Part shown: positions 1-7,812 of the stretch, piece by piece | Layout: the number at the start of each line of letters is the position of its first letter | Numbering within the stretch: the stretch's first letter is position 1 | DNA from: Hydrogenophilales bacterium 12-61-10 | Lineage (GTDB): Bacteria > Pseudomonadota > Gammaproteobacteria > Burkholderiales > Thiobacillaceae | Direction: 5' to 3' | Assembly: GCA_002279795.1 (NCBI GenBank) | Contig: NCCT01000034.1 | Coordinates: 1-44,950, forward strand | DNA length: 44,950 nucleotides | Made by a program: the position numbers and the translations under genes | Notes under the pieces: model-generated | The model's database searches: none | Told to the model about the DNA's origin: nothing | Seen by the model: the letters and a program-made list of their open reading frames with translations, nothing else

Positions 1-814
1 CCAGCACCTGCTCGCGCTCGCGGAAGGCCACGGCCAGGGTTTCGGCAAAGTACACGCTGCGGTGCTGGCCACCGGTGCAGCCGATCGCCACCGTGAGGTA
101 GGCGCGGTGGTCGCGAATGAAGCAGGGCAGCCAGTTTTCGACGAAGCCGCGGATGTCGGTCAACATCGCCATGGCGTCGGGGCTGGCTTCAAGATAGTCC
201 TTGATCGGCTGGTCGCGACCGGTAAGCGGGCGCAGTTCGGGGACGTAGTGCGGATTGGGCAGGCAGCGCACGTCGAACACCATGTCTGCATCGAGCGGAA
301 TACCGTGCTTGAAGCCGAAGGATTCGAACAGCAGCGTGATGCGTGAACGATCCTGGCCGATCAGGTCCTTGATCCACAGCCGCAGGGCCGAGGCGGACAG
401 ATCGCTGGTGTCGATACGGTTGCCCAGCGGCGCGATGTCGGCCAGCGTTTCGCGTTCGAGCTGGATGGCTTCCTGCAGCGAAACGCTGTCGCTGGAGAGC
501 GGGTGGCGGCGCCTGGTTTCGGAAAAGCGTTTGACCAGCGACAGGGTTTTCGCTTCGAGAAAGATGATTCGCAGGTCGGCGCCCTGTTCGCGCAGCGTGG
601 TGGCGATCTGCGGCAACTGCGCAAAACTGGCGCCGCTGCGCGCATCGATGGCGATGGCGATGCGCGTATGTCCTTCGCTGGTCAGATATTCGACCAGCGA
701 AGGCAGCATGGCCAGCGGCAGGTTGTCGACGCAATAAAAGCCGATATCTTCCAGCACCGCAATGGCGATGCTTTTACCCGACCCGGACAAGCCGGACACC
801 AGAACAATTTGCAC
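1..814 (-). CDS. rapZ: RapZ, RNase adapter / nucleotide-binding protein (3' end outside window)
   Basis: About 271 codons are visible and the C-terminus runs off the left edge; the family is about 285 residues. The start is a GTG directly abutting the hprK stop codon. An N-terminal P-loop GLSGSGKS lies at residues 8-15, and later segments ([28 protein letters not shown]) are typical of RapZ/YvcJ. In enterobacteria RapZ binds GlmZ-type small RNAs and controls glucosamine-6-phosphate synthase; in betaproteobacteria its RNA partner is less clear. It is the last visible member of the ptsN-hprK-rapZ group, which is conserved in order across proteobacteria. Family assignment is firm; the exact regulatory role here is inference. 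Confidence 0.93.
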   Translation of the reverse strand, partial: MQIVLVSGLSGSGKSIAIAVLEDIGFYCVDNLPLAMLPSLVEYLTSEGHTRIAIAIDARSGASFAQLPQIATTLREQGADLRIIFLEAKTLSLVKRFSETRRRHPLSSDSVSLQEAIQLERETLADIAPLGNRIDTSDLSASALRLWIKDLIGQDRSRITLLFESFGFKHGIPLDADMVFDVRCLPNPHYVPELRPLTGRDQPIKDYLEASPDAMAMLTDIRGFVENWLPCFIRDHRAYLTVAIGCTGGQHRSVYFAETLAVAFREREQVL

Positions 815-1765
815 TTAGTCTGCCTCGTCGATTGCCGCCTGCTGGCGCTTGATGAACTGCTCGACCGGATTGATACCGCGGCTTTTGAGGATGTTGTTGC
901 GCACGGCAACCTCCACCAGAACCGCGAGATTGCGCCCTGCGGCAACCGGAATGCGCACCTTGGGGATGGCGACGCCGAGGATGGTTTCGGCCGAGGCGAC
1001 CATGTCGATGCGGTTGAGTCCGACCTCGCCGATTTCCTGCGGATGCACCAGTTCGACGATGAGCTTGAGGTTTTTTTGCAGCTTGACCGCTGTTTCGCCG
1101 AACAGAAAACGGATGTTCAGGATGCCGAGGCCGCGCACTTCGAGAAAATCGCGGATCAGCGCCGGGCAGGTGCCTTCGAGAGTTTCCGGCGCGACATGCT
1201 TCAAATCGACCACGTCGTCGGCAACCAGACGGTGGCCGCGTGTGATGAGCTCTAGTGCGAGTTCGCTCTTGCCGACCCCGGCGTCGCCCTTGATCAGTAC
1301 GCCGGTGCCGAGCACTTCGAGGAAAACCCCATGAAGCGACGTGGTCTCGGCCAGCCGTTGCGTCAGGTAATGCCCCAAATGCGACATCAGAACCGGGCTC
1401 GCCAGATTCGAGGTGAAAAGCGGTGTTTCGGTCTTTTCAGCACTCTCGCGCAACGCTGCCGGAACGGCTTCGCCGTTGGAAACAATGATGGCGGCAAGCT
1501 CGGTCGAGAAAAGATGGTTGATTGCGTATTGCAGACCCGCAGGCGACAGTCCGCGGAGATAGTCCATTTCGGCGCAGCCCAAAACCTGCACCCGGTTGGG
1601 GTGAACGAAATTCAGGTGGCCGATGAGTGCCAGCGTCGGCTTCTGGACAGTCTCGGAGGACAAGCTGCGCTGGCCGCCGTTTTGGCCGGCAATCCACTCC
1701 AGGTCGAGCTGTTCAGCCATGTCGCGGAACAGGGACTCGACAGAAACATGGGTGAATTCGTCCAT
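815..1765 (-). CDS. hprK: HPr kinase/phosphorylase
   Basis: A 316-residue protein of normal family length. It has an N-terminal domain (about residues 1-130) and a C-terminal kinase domain with Walker A GDAGVGKS at 160-167, followed by HRLVADD and the signature EVRGLGILN. HprK phosphorylates and dephosphorylates a serine of HPr. In proteobacteria of this kind it serves a regulatory rather than a sugar-transporting phosphotransferase system. The ATG lies 16 nt after the ptsN stop, and the stop is immediately followed by the rapZ GTG, so the three genes are probably co-transcribed and translationally coupled. Confidence 0.95.
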   Translation of the reverse strand: MDEFTHVSVESLFRDMAEQLDLEWIAGQNGGQRSLSSETVQKPTLALIGHLNFVHPNRVQVLGCAEMDYLRGLSPAGLQYAINHLFSTELAAIIVSNGEAVPAALRESAEKTETPLFTSNLASPVLMSHLGHYLTQRLAETTSLHGVFLEVLGTGVLIKGDAGVGKSELALELITRGHRLVADDVVDLKHVAPETLEGTCPALIRDFLEVRGLGILNIRFLFGETAVKLQKNLKLIVELVHPQEIGEVGLNRIDMVASAETILGVAIPKVRIPVAAGRNLAVLVEVAVRNNILKSRGINPVEQFIKRQQAAIDEAD

Positions 1766-1781
1766 GTCCAGCGTGCCGCGT

Positions 1782-2237
1782 TCAGCTGGTCCAGGTGCTG
1801 ATCAGCGCGATCAGGTCGTTCGGTGTGGCGATGGTGTGGAGTTTGGCGCGCATGGCTTCGTCGCCGAAAAGCTGTGCCAGTTCGCCCAGGATTTGCAGAT
1901 GCTGCTCGTTGGCGTCGTGGGGAACCAGCAAAACGAAGCAGATCGAAACCGGCTGGTTGTCGGGCGCATCGAATTCCAGCGGGGTTTGCAGGCGATAAAA
2001 CGCGCCACAAGCCTGCTTCAAGCCTTTGATTCGGCCATGTGGAATGGCGACCCCGCAGCCCAGTGCGGTCGAGCCCAGCCGTTCACGTTCAAACAGGCTG
2101 GTGAAAATGTCGGCGGATTTGATGCTGTAGATCTGGCCGAACAGCTCTGCTGCGTGTTCGAACAGTTTTTTCTTGCTGGTAAAACTCACGTCCAGCAAAG
2201 CGGTGTCTGAGGTAATGAGGGGAGCGATGAGATTCAT
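1782..2237 (-). CDS. ptsN: PTS IIA-like nitrogen regulatory protein PtsN (EIIA-Ntr)
   Basis: A 151-residue EIIA fructose/nitrogen-type protein. The phosphorylatable histidine is H67 in the context AIPHGRI. EIIA-Ntr is the terminal phosphate acceptor of the PtsP-PtsO-PtsN chain and typically regulates potassium homeostasis and nitrogen or stress responses by protein contact. It sits between hpf and hprK, downstream of rpoN, in the widely conserved rpoN-hpf-ptsN order. A hairpin and a perfect TATAAT box lie just upstream (2278-2308), so ptsN may have its own promoter besides read-through from rpoN-hpf. Confidence 0.95.
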   Translation of the reverse strand: MNLIAPLITSDTALLDVSFTSKKKLFEHAAELFGQIYSIKSADIFTSLFERERLGSTALGCGVAIPHGRIKGLKQACGAFYRLQTPLEFDAPDNQPVSICFVLLVPHDANEQHLQILGELAQLFGDEAMRAKLHTIATPNDLIALISTWTS

Positions 2238-2277
2238 GCTGAAGGCTGGGCCGGTTGAGGGAGTCCGGTGCCTGTAA

Positions 2278-2283
2278 ATTATA
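2278..2283 (-). promoter_or_regulatory. candidate -10 box upstream of ptsN
   Basis: On the minus strand the spacer reads TATAAT, a perfect sigma-70 -10 hexamer, about 40 nt before the ptsN ATG. No good -35 hexamer is found 16-18 nt upstream, where the hairpin stem lies. This may be an activator-dependent promoter or a chance match. Confidence 0.35.
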
Positions 2284-2288
2284 CGCCC

Positions 2289-2308
2289 GGAGGACGGGAA
2301 CGCCCTCC
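2289..2308 (-). terminator. hairpin between hpf and ptsN
   Basis: GGAGGACG and CGCCCTCC form an 8-bp stem (one wobble pair) around a GGAA loop, about 10 nt past the hpf stop. No uridine tract follows on the minus strand, so it is more likely a 3' stabilising or attenuating hairpin than a strong intrinsic terminator. Confidence 0.4.
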
Positions 2309-2318
2309 AGACGAGAAT

Positions 2319-2654
2319 TCAGGTCGGGCTCTCAGTCGTTTGATGCTTCAAACCACCGTCGACCTGATGGACATCGGAGGTTTTTTCCTTGTGCTTGACG
2401 ATCTGGCGGTCGAGCTTGTCTGCCAGAAGGTCGATTGCGGCGTACATGTTGCCATCTTCGCTATGCGCGTGGAAATCGTGGCCTTTGACATGAAGGGTGG
2501 CTTCAACCTTGTGCACCAGCTTTTCGACTTGCATGATGACATTGATGGTGATGACGTGATCGAAGTGACGTTTAACACGGTCGAGCTTTTCGGACACGTA
2601 GCTGCGAATGGAAGGGGTCACTTCCAGGTGATGGCCGGAAATCGTCAAATTCAT
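2319..2654 (-). CDS. hpf: Ribosome hibernation promoting factor (HPF, short form)
   Basis: A 111-residue protein beginning MNLTISG. The reading frame is open further upstream, but this ATG has AGGAGG at good spacing and matches the start of the family's beta-sheet domain, so the upstream ATG was rejected. The protein has the HPF/RaiA fold pattern (ITINVIMQVEK, ATLHVKGHDFHAHS, DMYAAIDLLADKLDRQI-like). HPF dimerises 70S ribosomes into inactive 100S particles in stationary phase or starvation. It follows rpoN at a spacing of about 155 nt, as in most gamma- and betaproteobacteria. Confidence 0.94.
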   Translation of the reverse strand: MNLTISGHHLEVTPSIRSYVSEKLDRVKRHFDHVITINVIMQVEKLVHKVEATLHVKGHDFHAHSEDGNMYAAIDLLADKLDRQIVKHKEKTSDVHQVDGGLKHQTTESPT

Positions 2655-2811
2655 AAAGCCTCCTAAGTCTGCTGATAAAAGCTGTAACGGGGGGTGCTTT
2701 TCCCGTTGCAGAAGCGATTCGTCCCGCTCGATTTCATTGTGGGGCGAAAGTGGGGCACATTCAAGCGCTAGTCTTGTATTTGCGCCGTATGAGTCAAAAG
2801 TCTTTGCGCAA

Positions 2812-4252
2812 TCAAAGGGCGCGCCGCATGTTGGCGGTCGGGATTTGCATCGATTCGCGGTATTTGGCAACCGTGCGGCGCGCAACGACGATGCCCTGGC
2901 GCCCGAGTTCATCGGCAAGCTGGCCATCGGACAGCGGCCTGCGGCTGCTTTCGGCGGCGATCAGCTGCTTGATCAGCGCGCGGATCGCAGTGGATGAGCA
3001 GGCGCCGCCGCTGTCGGTCGAGACATGGCTGCCAAAGAAGTATTTCAGTTCGTACAGGCCGCGCGGCGTCATCATGAATTTTTGCGTGGTGACGCGCGAA
3101 ATGGTCGACTCGTGCAGCTCAACCACGTCGGCAATCTCACGCAGCACCAGCGGCCGCATCGCTACTTCGCCATGTTCGAGAAAGCTTTTCTGGCGGTCGA
3201 CGATGGCCTGCGATACGCGCAGGATGGTATCGAAGCGTTGCTGCACGTTTTTGATCAGCCAGCGGGCTTCCTGCAGCTGGCTGGCCAGTTGCTGGCTGCC
3301 GCCGTTTTCACGGTGGCGCGACAGGATGTCGGCGTAGACCCGGTTGACGCGCAGCTTGGGCATGGCGTCGGCGTTGAGGCTGGCGATCCACATGCCCTTG
3401 ATGCGGCGGACATAGACATCCGGGATGACGTAATGCGTTTCGTCTGCGCCGAATTGCGCCCGGACGCGGGTTGAGGGAGAGAATCAGGGCGCGCACGGCG
3501 CGCAGCGTGGGGTCGTCGATGCCGAGGATCTTCTTCAGCTTGCCGACGTCGCGGGCGGCCAGCAGGTCAAGATGGTTGGCGGTCAGTCGCATGGCGATTT
3601 CGCGCAGCGGCGTATCGACCGGCAGGGCGCGCAATTGCAGGGTCAGGCATTCGGCCAGGTTGCGTGCGCCGACGCCGGTCGGGTCCATGTTCTGCAAGTG
3701 CTTGAGCGCGGTTTCGACTTCTTCTGGCTCGAGTTCCTCGAGTTCGGTTTGCAGGCCAGCGGTGATGTCGGCCAGCGGCTGGGTCAGGAAGCCGGCTTCA
3801 TCAAGGTCGTCGATCAGTGCGGCGACGAGCGTGCGGTCGCGCAGGGTAAGTGCGCTGACGATCAGCTGGTTCAACAAATGCTCGCGCAGGCTGGCGCCTG
3901 AAACCGAACCCTGCGCGGAGTCCGTGTCGTCGTCGCCGCCGGCCGAGCTGTAATCGTTCCAGTCGGAGTCGTCCAGGGTGGTCGCTGACTCGGTATCCGC
4001 GCTCTCCACACTTTCCGTTGGCGGCGCGTCGGTGCCTTGCGCCTCGGCTTCGGCAGTGTGGGCAGGCGGTTCGGTGGCGGCGAGGCTGACGTCTTCCTCC
4101 TCCTCGCGTTCCAGCAGGGGGTTGTCCTGCAGCATCTGCTCCAGTTCCTGGTTCAGCTCAAGCGTCGACAGCTGCAGCAGCCGGATGGACTGCTGCAGCT
4201 GGGGCGTCAAAGTGAGATGCTGACCAAGTTTGAGCTGGAGGCTGTGCTTCAT
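2812..4252 (-). pseudogene. rpoN: RNA polymerase sigma-54 factor, frameshifted
   Basis: Two frames together encode a whole RpoN. The first (4252 down to about 3460) carries the activator-interacting region I, rich in Gln and Leu (residues 1-47), an acidic region II, and the start of the core-binding domain up to LSLNPRPG. The second (from about 3457 to 2812) continues with the rest of the core-binding domain and the C-terminal DNA-binding part, including the RpoN box [10 protein letters not shown]. At the join the minus strand reads CCGGGCGCAATTC, where the family pattern (PGAQF) needs two more bases. As it stands translation would run into about 48 unrelated residues and stop at 3308, losing the -24 recognition domain. 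No slippery heptamer is visible. Real mutation and sequencing error are both possible. Confidence 0.9.
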
Positions 4253-4322
4253 AGTGGGGGTCTACGGCAAAAAGCGTGCCGTCTTGAGGAGGTCGTGGTT
4301 CGATTGTCCGACAAATGAATTG

Positions 4323-5045
4323 CTACAGGCGAAAGTTTTCTCCCAGATAGACTTTGCGCGCGTTGTCGTCCTGAATGATCAGTTCGGGCACACCGGAAAT
4401 GAGCACCCGGCCTTCGTTGATGATGTAGGCACGGTCGCAAATGCCCAGGGTTTCACGCACGTTGTGGTCCGTAATCAGTACGCCGATATCGCGCTCGACC
4501 AGAAAGTGAACCAGTTTCTGGATGTCGATCACGGCGATGGGATCGACGCCGGCAAAAGGTTCGTCGAGCAGGATGAAGCGCGGGTTAATCGCCAGCGCAC
4601 GGGCAATTTCCACGCGGCGGCGCTCGCCGCCGGACAGGCTGACCGCCGTTGCTTCACGCAGGTGCTCGATGTGCAGGTCGTTGAGCAGATTGTCGAGGTG
4701 GTCTTCGCGTTCGCTTTTACTGTAGGACTTGAGTTCGAGGATGGCACGAATATTTTCTTCCACCGTCAGCTTGCGGAAGATGGACGGTTCTTGCGGCAGG
4801 TAGGACAGCCCCATGCGCGCGCGCTGGTGAATCGCCATGTGGGTGAGGTCGTGGGTGTCCATCTGCACGCTGCCGCCATCCGCCGCGACCAGCCCGATCA
4901 CCATGTAGAAGCACGTGGTCTTGCCCGCGCCGTTGGGGCCGAGCAGGCCCACGACTTCGCCGCTATTGACGTCGAACGAGACGTCATGGACGACGGTGCG
5001 CTTGCCGTAGACTTTTTTCAGCTTGTGGGCGGCAATCTGGCTCAT
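4323..5045 (-). CDS. lptB: LPS export ABC transporter ATP-binding protein LptB
   Basis: A 240-residue ABC ATPase. Walker A is GPNGAGKTT at about 39-47, the signature is LSGGERRR, Walker B is [13 protein letters not shown], and the H-loop is in TDHNVRET. It powers LptFG extraction of lipopolysaccharide from the inner membrane. The ATG overlaps the lptA stop (ATGA), so translation is coupled. It belongs to the lptC-lptA-lptB-rpoN order common to beta- and gammaproteobacteria. No lesion is seen in this gene. Confidence 0.96.
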   Translation of the reverse strand: MSQIAAHKLKKVYGKRTVVHDVSFDVNSGEVVGLLGPNGAGKTTCFYMVIGLVAADGGSVQMDTHDLTHMAIHQRARMGLSYLPQEPSIFRKLTVEENIRAILELKSYSKSEREDHLDNLLNDLHIEHLREATAVSLSGGERRRVEIARALAINPRFILLDEPFAGVDPIAVIDIQKLVHFLVERDIGVLITDHNVRETLGICDRAYIINEGRVLISGVPELIIQDDNARKVYLGENFRL

Positions 5046-5556
5046 GGTTGGGCGGCGGGCTGTTCGGCGCGGGGTTTCGGCATGATGGTGGCGCGCACCC
5101 GACCGGAGGGACTGGTGGCGTTGGGCTGTCCAACCACTTTATAGAAGCCGGTGTTGGCGTTGTAGGAAATTTGCGCGCCACGCAATTGGTCGCCTCCGCG
5201 CTGCAGTTGCGCCTGTCCGATCAGCTCCAGCTGATTGTTGACGCTGTCAAACTCGATGCGATTGGACTGGCCTTCGATCACGTCGTCGCTGCCGTCCAGT
5301 TTCTGGCGGAATGTCACCGGGCGGCCGGCGGCGCTGAGTTTGTCGAGTCCGGTGGCGTTTTGCGTCGCCTGGACGCGGTCGGCACGCAGCAGCAGGGTGC
5401 CTTGCGTGAGGATGACATTGCCGGAGTACACGCTGATCTTCTTGACGTCGTCGAGGGTGACGGTATCGGCTTCGATATTGACGGGCTTGTCGCGGTCCGC
5501 TTTTTCGGCGTGCAGGCGCAGAATGCAGCGTAAATCCCTGATTTCATGATGTGCAT
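5042..5556 (-). CDS. lptA: LPS transport periplasmic protein LptA, signal peptide disrupted
   Basis: The mature part, from about [19 protein letters not shown] to the stop at 5042, is a standard OstA/LptA beta-jellyroll protein that bridges inner and outer membranes for LPS. There is no usable start in its frame: the frame is open back into lptC without a ribosome-binding site. The natural start, the ATG pair at 5556 and 5547 ([14 protein letters not shown]), is in another frame and looks like the first half of a signal peptide. The hydrophobic core expected between FCA and the cleavage site LHA is missing. A deletion of a few tens of bases that also shifts the frame would explain this. LptA is normally essential, so an assembly error is likely. 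The coordinates include the orphan start. Confidence 0.8.
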
Positions 5557-5561
5557 GGTGC

Positions 5562-6134
5562 TTATGGCTTTCTGGGGAGGTAGTGGGCCTTGACGCGCCC
5601 GGACAGGATGATGAGGCGTTCGGCAGCGCGATATTCCATGGCGCCCGCGCGCAGGTCCATGAGGTCGTCGTCAACGTCGACGCGACCCGGTGCGCGCAGC
5701 AGGTTGCGGTCCGGATAAGCCAGCAGGCGATCCGTGCGCAGCGTCATGACGGATTGTCCGGGTTGTGCGGCACGTACGATGACCACGTCGCCCTGCAAAT
5801 CGACTTCATCGCCTTCAGGTGAAACAGTGGCTTGCCGGGCGGTCGTGTCGATTTCACCGGTCTGCGCACTGAACTGGATCAAGTGTGGCGATTCCATTTC
5901 GGTGCGCTTGCTGCCGGTGTAATGCTTGAGGCGTTTGGCAGCCAAGCGGTATTGCGGCCGGCCTGCCAGATCGGTGCGCAGGGCCTCGAAGTTTTCCATG
6001 ATGCCTTCCGGGCTGCTTTTTGTCGTTTGCGAGGATCCGGCCGGCTGCTGCACAACCTGGTCGATCCAGTAACTGAGCGCTGCCAGCAGCAACAGCACAA
6101 CCAGCGGCAGCCACAGCGAACCGCGTGCGTTCAT
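5562..6134 (-). CDS. lptC: LPS export system protein LptC
   Basis: A 190-residue bitopic protein: one N-terminal membrane helix (about residues 7-24, LWLPLVVLLLLAALSYWI) followed by a periplasmic LptC jellyroll. LptC takes LPS from LptBFG and hands it to LptA. It sits between kdsC (34 nt upstream) and lptA, and its frame is intact. The length matches the family (about 190). Confidence 0.92.
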   Translation of the reverse strand: MNARGSLWLPLVVLLLLAALSYWIDQVVQQPAGSSQTTKSSPEGIMENFEALRTDLAGRPQYRLAAKRLKHYTGSKRTEMESPHLIQFSAQTGEIDTTARQATVSPEGDEVDLQGDVVIVRAAQPGQSVMTLRTDRLLAYPDRNLLRAPGRVDVDDDLMDLRAGAMEYRAAERLIILSGRVKAHYLPRKP

Positions 6135-6168
6135 GCCGCATCCAGCCTGGAAACAGGGAACGCACGCA

Positions 6169-6711
6169 TCACTTTAAATAGGGCGCCAGTGCCGCATCGA
6201 GGGTGCCCTGCGCGCGCATCAGGAACTCGCAGGCTTCGCGCACGGCGCCGTGGCCTGCTTCGCGCGTCGTAATGAGGTGGCTGTGTGCCTTGACCAGCTC
6301 CGGTGCGGCGGGCACGCTGATCGCCAGTCCGGCGCGCCGCATCACCGGCAAATCGACCACGTCGTCGCCCATGTAGGCGGTGGCGTCGCAGTCGAGCTTG
6401 AGTTCGCGGCACATTGCTTCGTATACCACCCGCTTGTCATGCGCGCCCTGGTGGACGATTTCGATGCCGAGGTTTTGAGCGCGCTGCGCTACCAGCTTTG
6501 AACTGCGGCCGGTAATGATGGCGAGTTGGACGCCGCTGCTCTTGAGCATTTTCAGGCCGTGGCCGTCGAGCGAGTTGAATCCCTTGTATTCCTGTCCGTC
6601 GTCGGCCAGAAACAGGGTGCCGTCGGTCATGACGCCGTCGACGTCGAATGCGATCAGCCTGATTTTCTGCGCACGGGCGAGCAGCGACGGATCCATGGAT
6701 TGAGCATGCAT
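6169..6711 (-). CDS. kdsC: 3-deoxy-D-manno-octulosonate 8-phosphate phosphatase
   Basis: A 180-residue HAD-family phosphatase of the tetrameric KdsC type without a cap domain. Motif I is DVDGVMTDG, with catalytic D23 and D25; motif II lies in ITGRSS; motif IV is GDDVVDLPV. It releases phosphate from KDO-8-phosphate in KDO synthesis. The start ATG overlaps the kdsD stop by one base (TGATG), showing tight coupling with the preceding enzyme in the same pathway. Confidence 0.95.
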   Translation of the reverse strand: MHAQSMDPSLLARAQKIRLIAFDVDGVMTDGTLFLADDGQEYKGFNSLDGHGLKMLKSSGVQLAIITGRSSKLVAQRAQNLGIEIVHQGAHDKRVVYEAMCRELKLDCDATAYMGDDVVDLPVMRRAGLAISVPAAPELVKAHSHLITTREAGHGAVREACEFLMRAQGTLDAALAPYLK

Positions 6712-7697
6712 CAGACTACCCCCGCTTTCAGCAAGTCGTGCATGTTGAGTGCGCCCACCAGGGTGTGGTCGGCATCGACCACCAGCAAGCCATTGATTTT
6801 CAGGGTGTCCATTTTCTCTACCGCCGCTACGGCGAGTTCGTCCGCGCGGATTGTTTTGGGGTTCGGGGTCATCAGATCGGTCACGCGTGCCTGTTGCAGG
6901 TCGAGCGCATGTTCCAGCGCGCGCCGCAGGTCGCCGTCGGTGAACACGCCGGCGACCTTGCCCGCCGCATCGACCACGGCGGTCATGCCAAGTCCTTTTT
7001 GCGTCATCTCGAGCAGCGCGGTTTTGAGCGAGGCATCGCGATCAATTTTGGGTAGCGCGTCGCCGCTGTGCATGACGTCGCGCACATGAATCAGCAGGCG
7101 TCGCCCCAGGCTGCCACCCGGATGGGTACGGGCGAAATCGTCGGCGGAAAAGCCGCGCGCATCGAGCAGGGCCACCGCCAGCGCATCGCCCAGCGCGAGC
7201 GCCGCCGTGGTGCTGGCGGTGGGCGCGAGATTGAGCGGGCAGGCTTCCTTGTCGACGCTGGCATCGAGATGCGCATCGGCTTCCTGCGCCATCGTCGAGT
7301 TGGGGTTGCCGGTCATGGCGATGAGCTTTGCACCGCGGCGCTTGATGAGCGGCACGATGCTGACAATTTCGTTGCTTTCACCCGAGTTCGACAGCGCCAG
7401 CACCACGTCGTTGGGCGCGATCATGCCGAGATCGCCATGGCTGGCCTCGCCCGGGTGCATGAAAAATGCCGGGGTGCCGGTGGAGGCCAGGGTGGCGGCG
7501 ATCTTGCCGCCGATATGGCCCGACTTGCCCATGCCGGACACCACGACGCGGCCGGTGCACGCCAGAATCATGTTCACAGCGTCGGAAAAGCCGCTGTCGA
7601 GGCGCGAGGAAAGCGCGCGCAGCGCATCGGCTTCGATATCGAGCACCTGGCGCGCAAGCGTGAGCAAATGTTCGGGGGAGGGGGCTTGGGGTCGCAT
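6711..7697 (-). CDS. kdsD: Arabinose-5-phosphate isomerase
   Basis: A 328-residue protein from the ATG at 7697 (MRPQAPSPEHLL). The open frame goes further upstream, but that part overlaps the neighbouring promoter region and has no family similarity. It has an N-terminal SIS sugar-isomerase domain (about 40-180, with VVVSGMGKSGHIG and ALSNSGES) and two C-terminal CBS domains (about 205-325). KdsD converts ribulose-5-phosphate to arabinose-5-phosphate, the first step of KDO synthesis. It begins the run of genes kdsD-kdsC-lptCAB. A TAGTATACT box lies very close to the start. Confidence 0.94.
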   Translation of the reverse strand: MRPQAPSPEHLLTLARQVLDIEADALRALSSRLDSGFSDAVNMILACTGRVVVSGMGKSGHIGGKIAATLASTGTPAFFMHPGEASHGDLGMIAPNDVVLALSNSGESNEIVSIVPLIKRRGAKLIAMTGNPNSTMAQEADAHLDASVDKEACPLNLAPTASTTAALALGDALAVALLDARGFSADDFARTHPGGSLGRRLLIHVRDVMHSGDALPKIDRDASLKTALLEMTQKGLGMTAVVDAAGKVAGVFTDGDLRRALEHALDLQQARVTDLMTPNPKTIRADELAVAAVEKMDTLKINGLLVVDADHTLVGALNMHDLLKAGVV

Positions 7698-7812
7698 GGG
7701 TGGCAAGTATACTAAAGCCTTCCTTGCACCCGTGCGCTTGTGGCCGTATTTGGCCTGATGGCCGCGATGATCCGCTTCATGGGGATGCCGACTCAAAGAT
7801 GGGCGCAAGCCC

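Noticed and set aside
4249-5181. Several open frames of 60-300 codons opposite lptB and lptA
   Set aside because: Shadows of genes on the minus strand; no family features.
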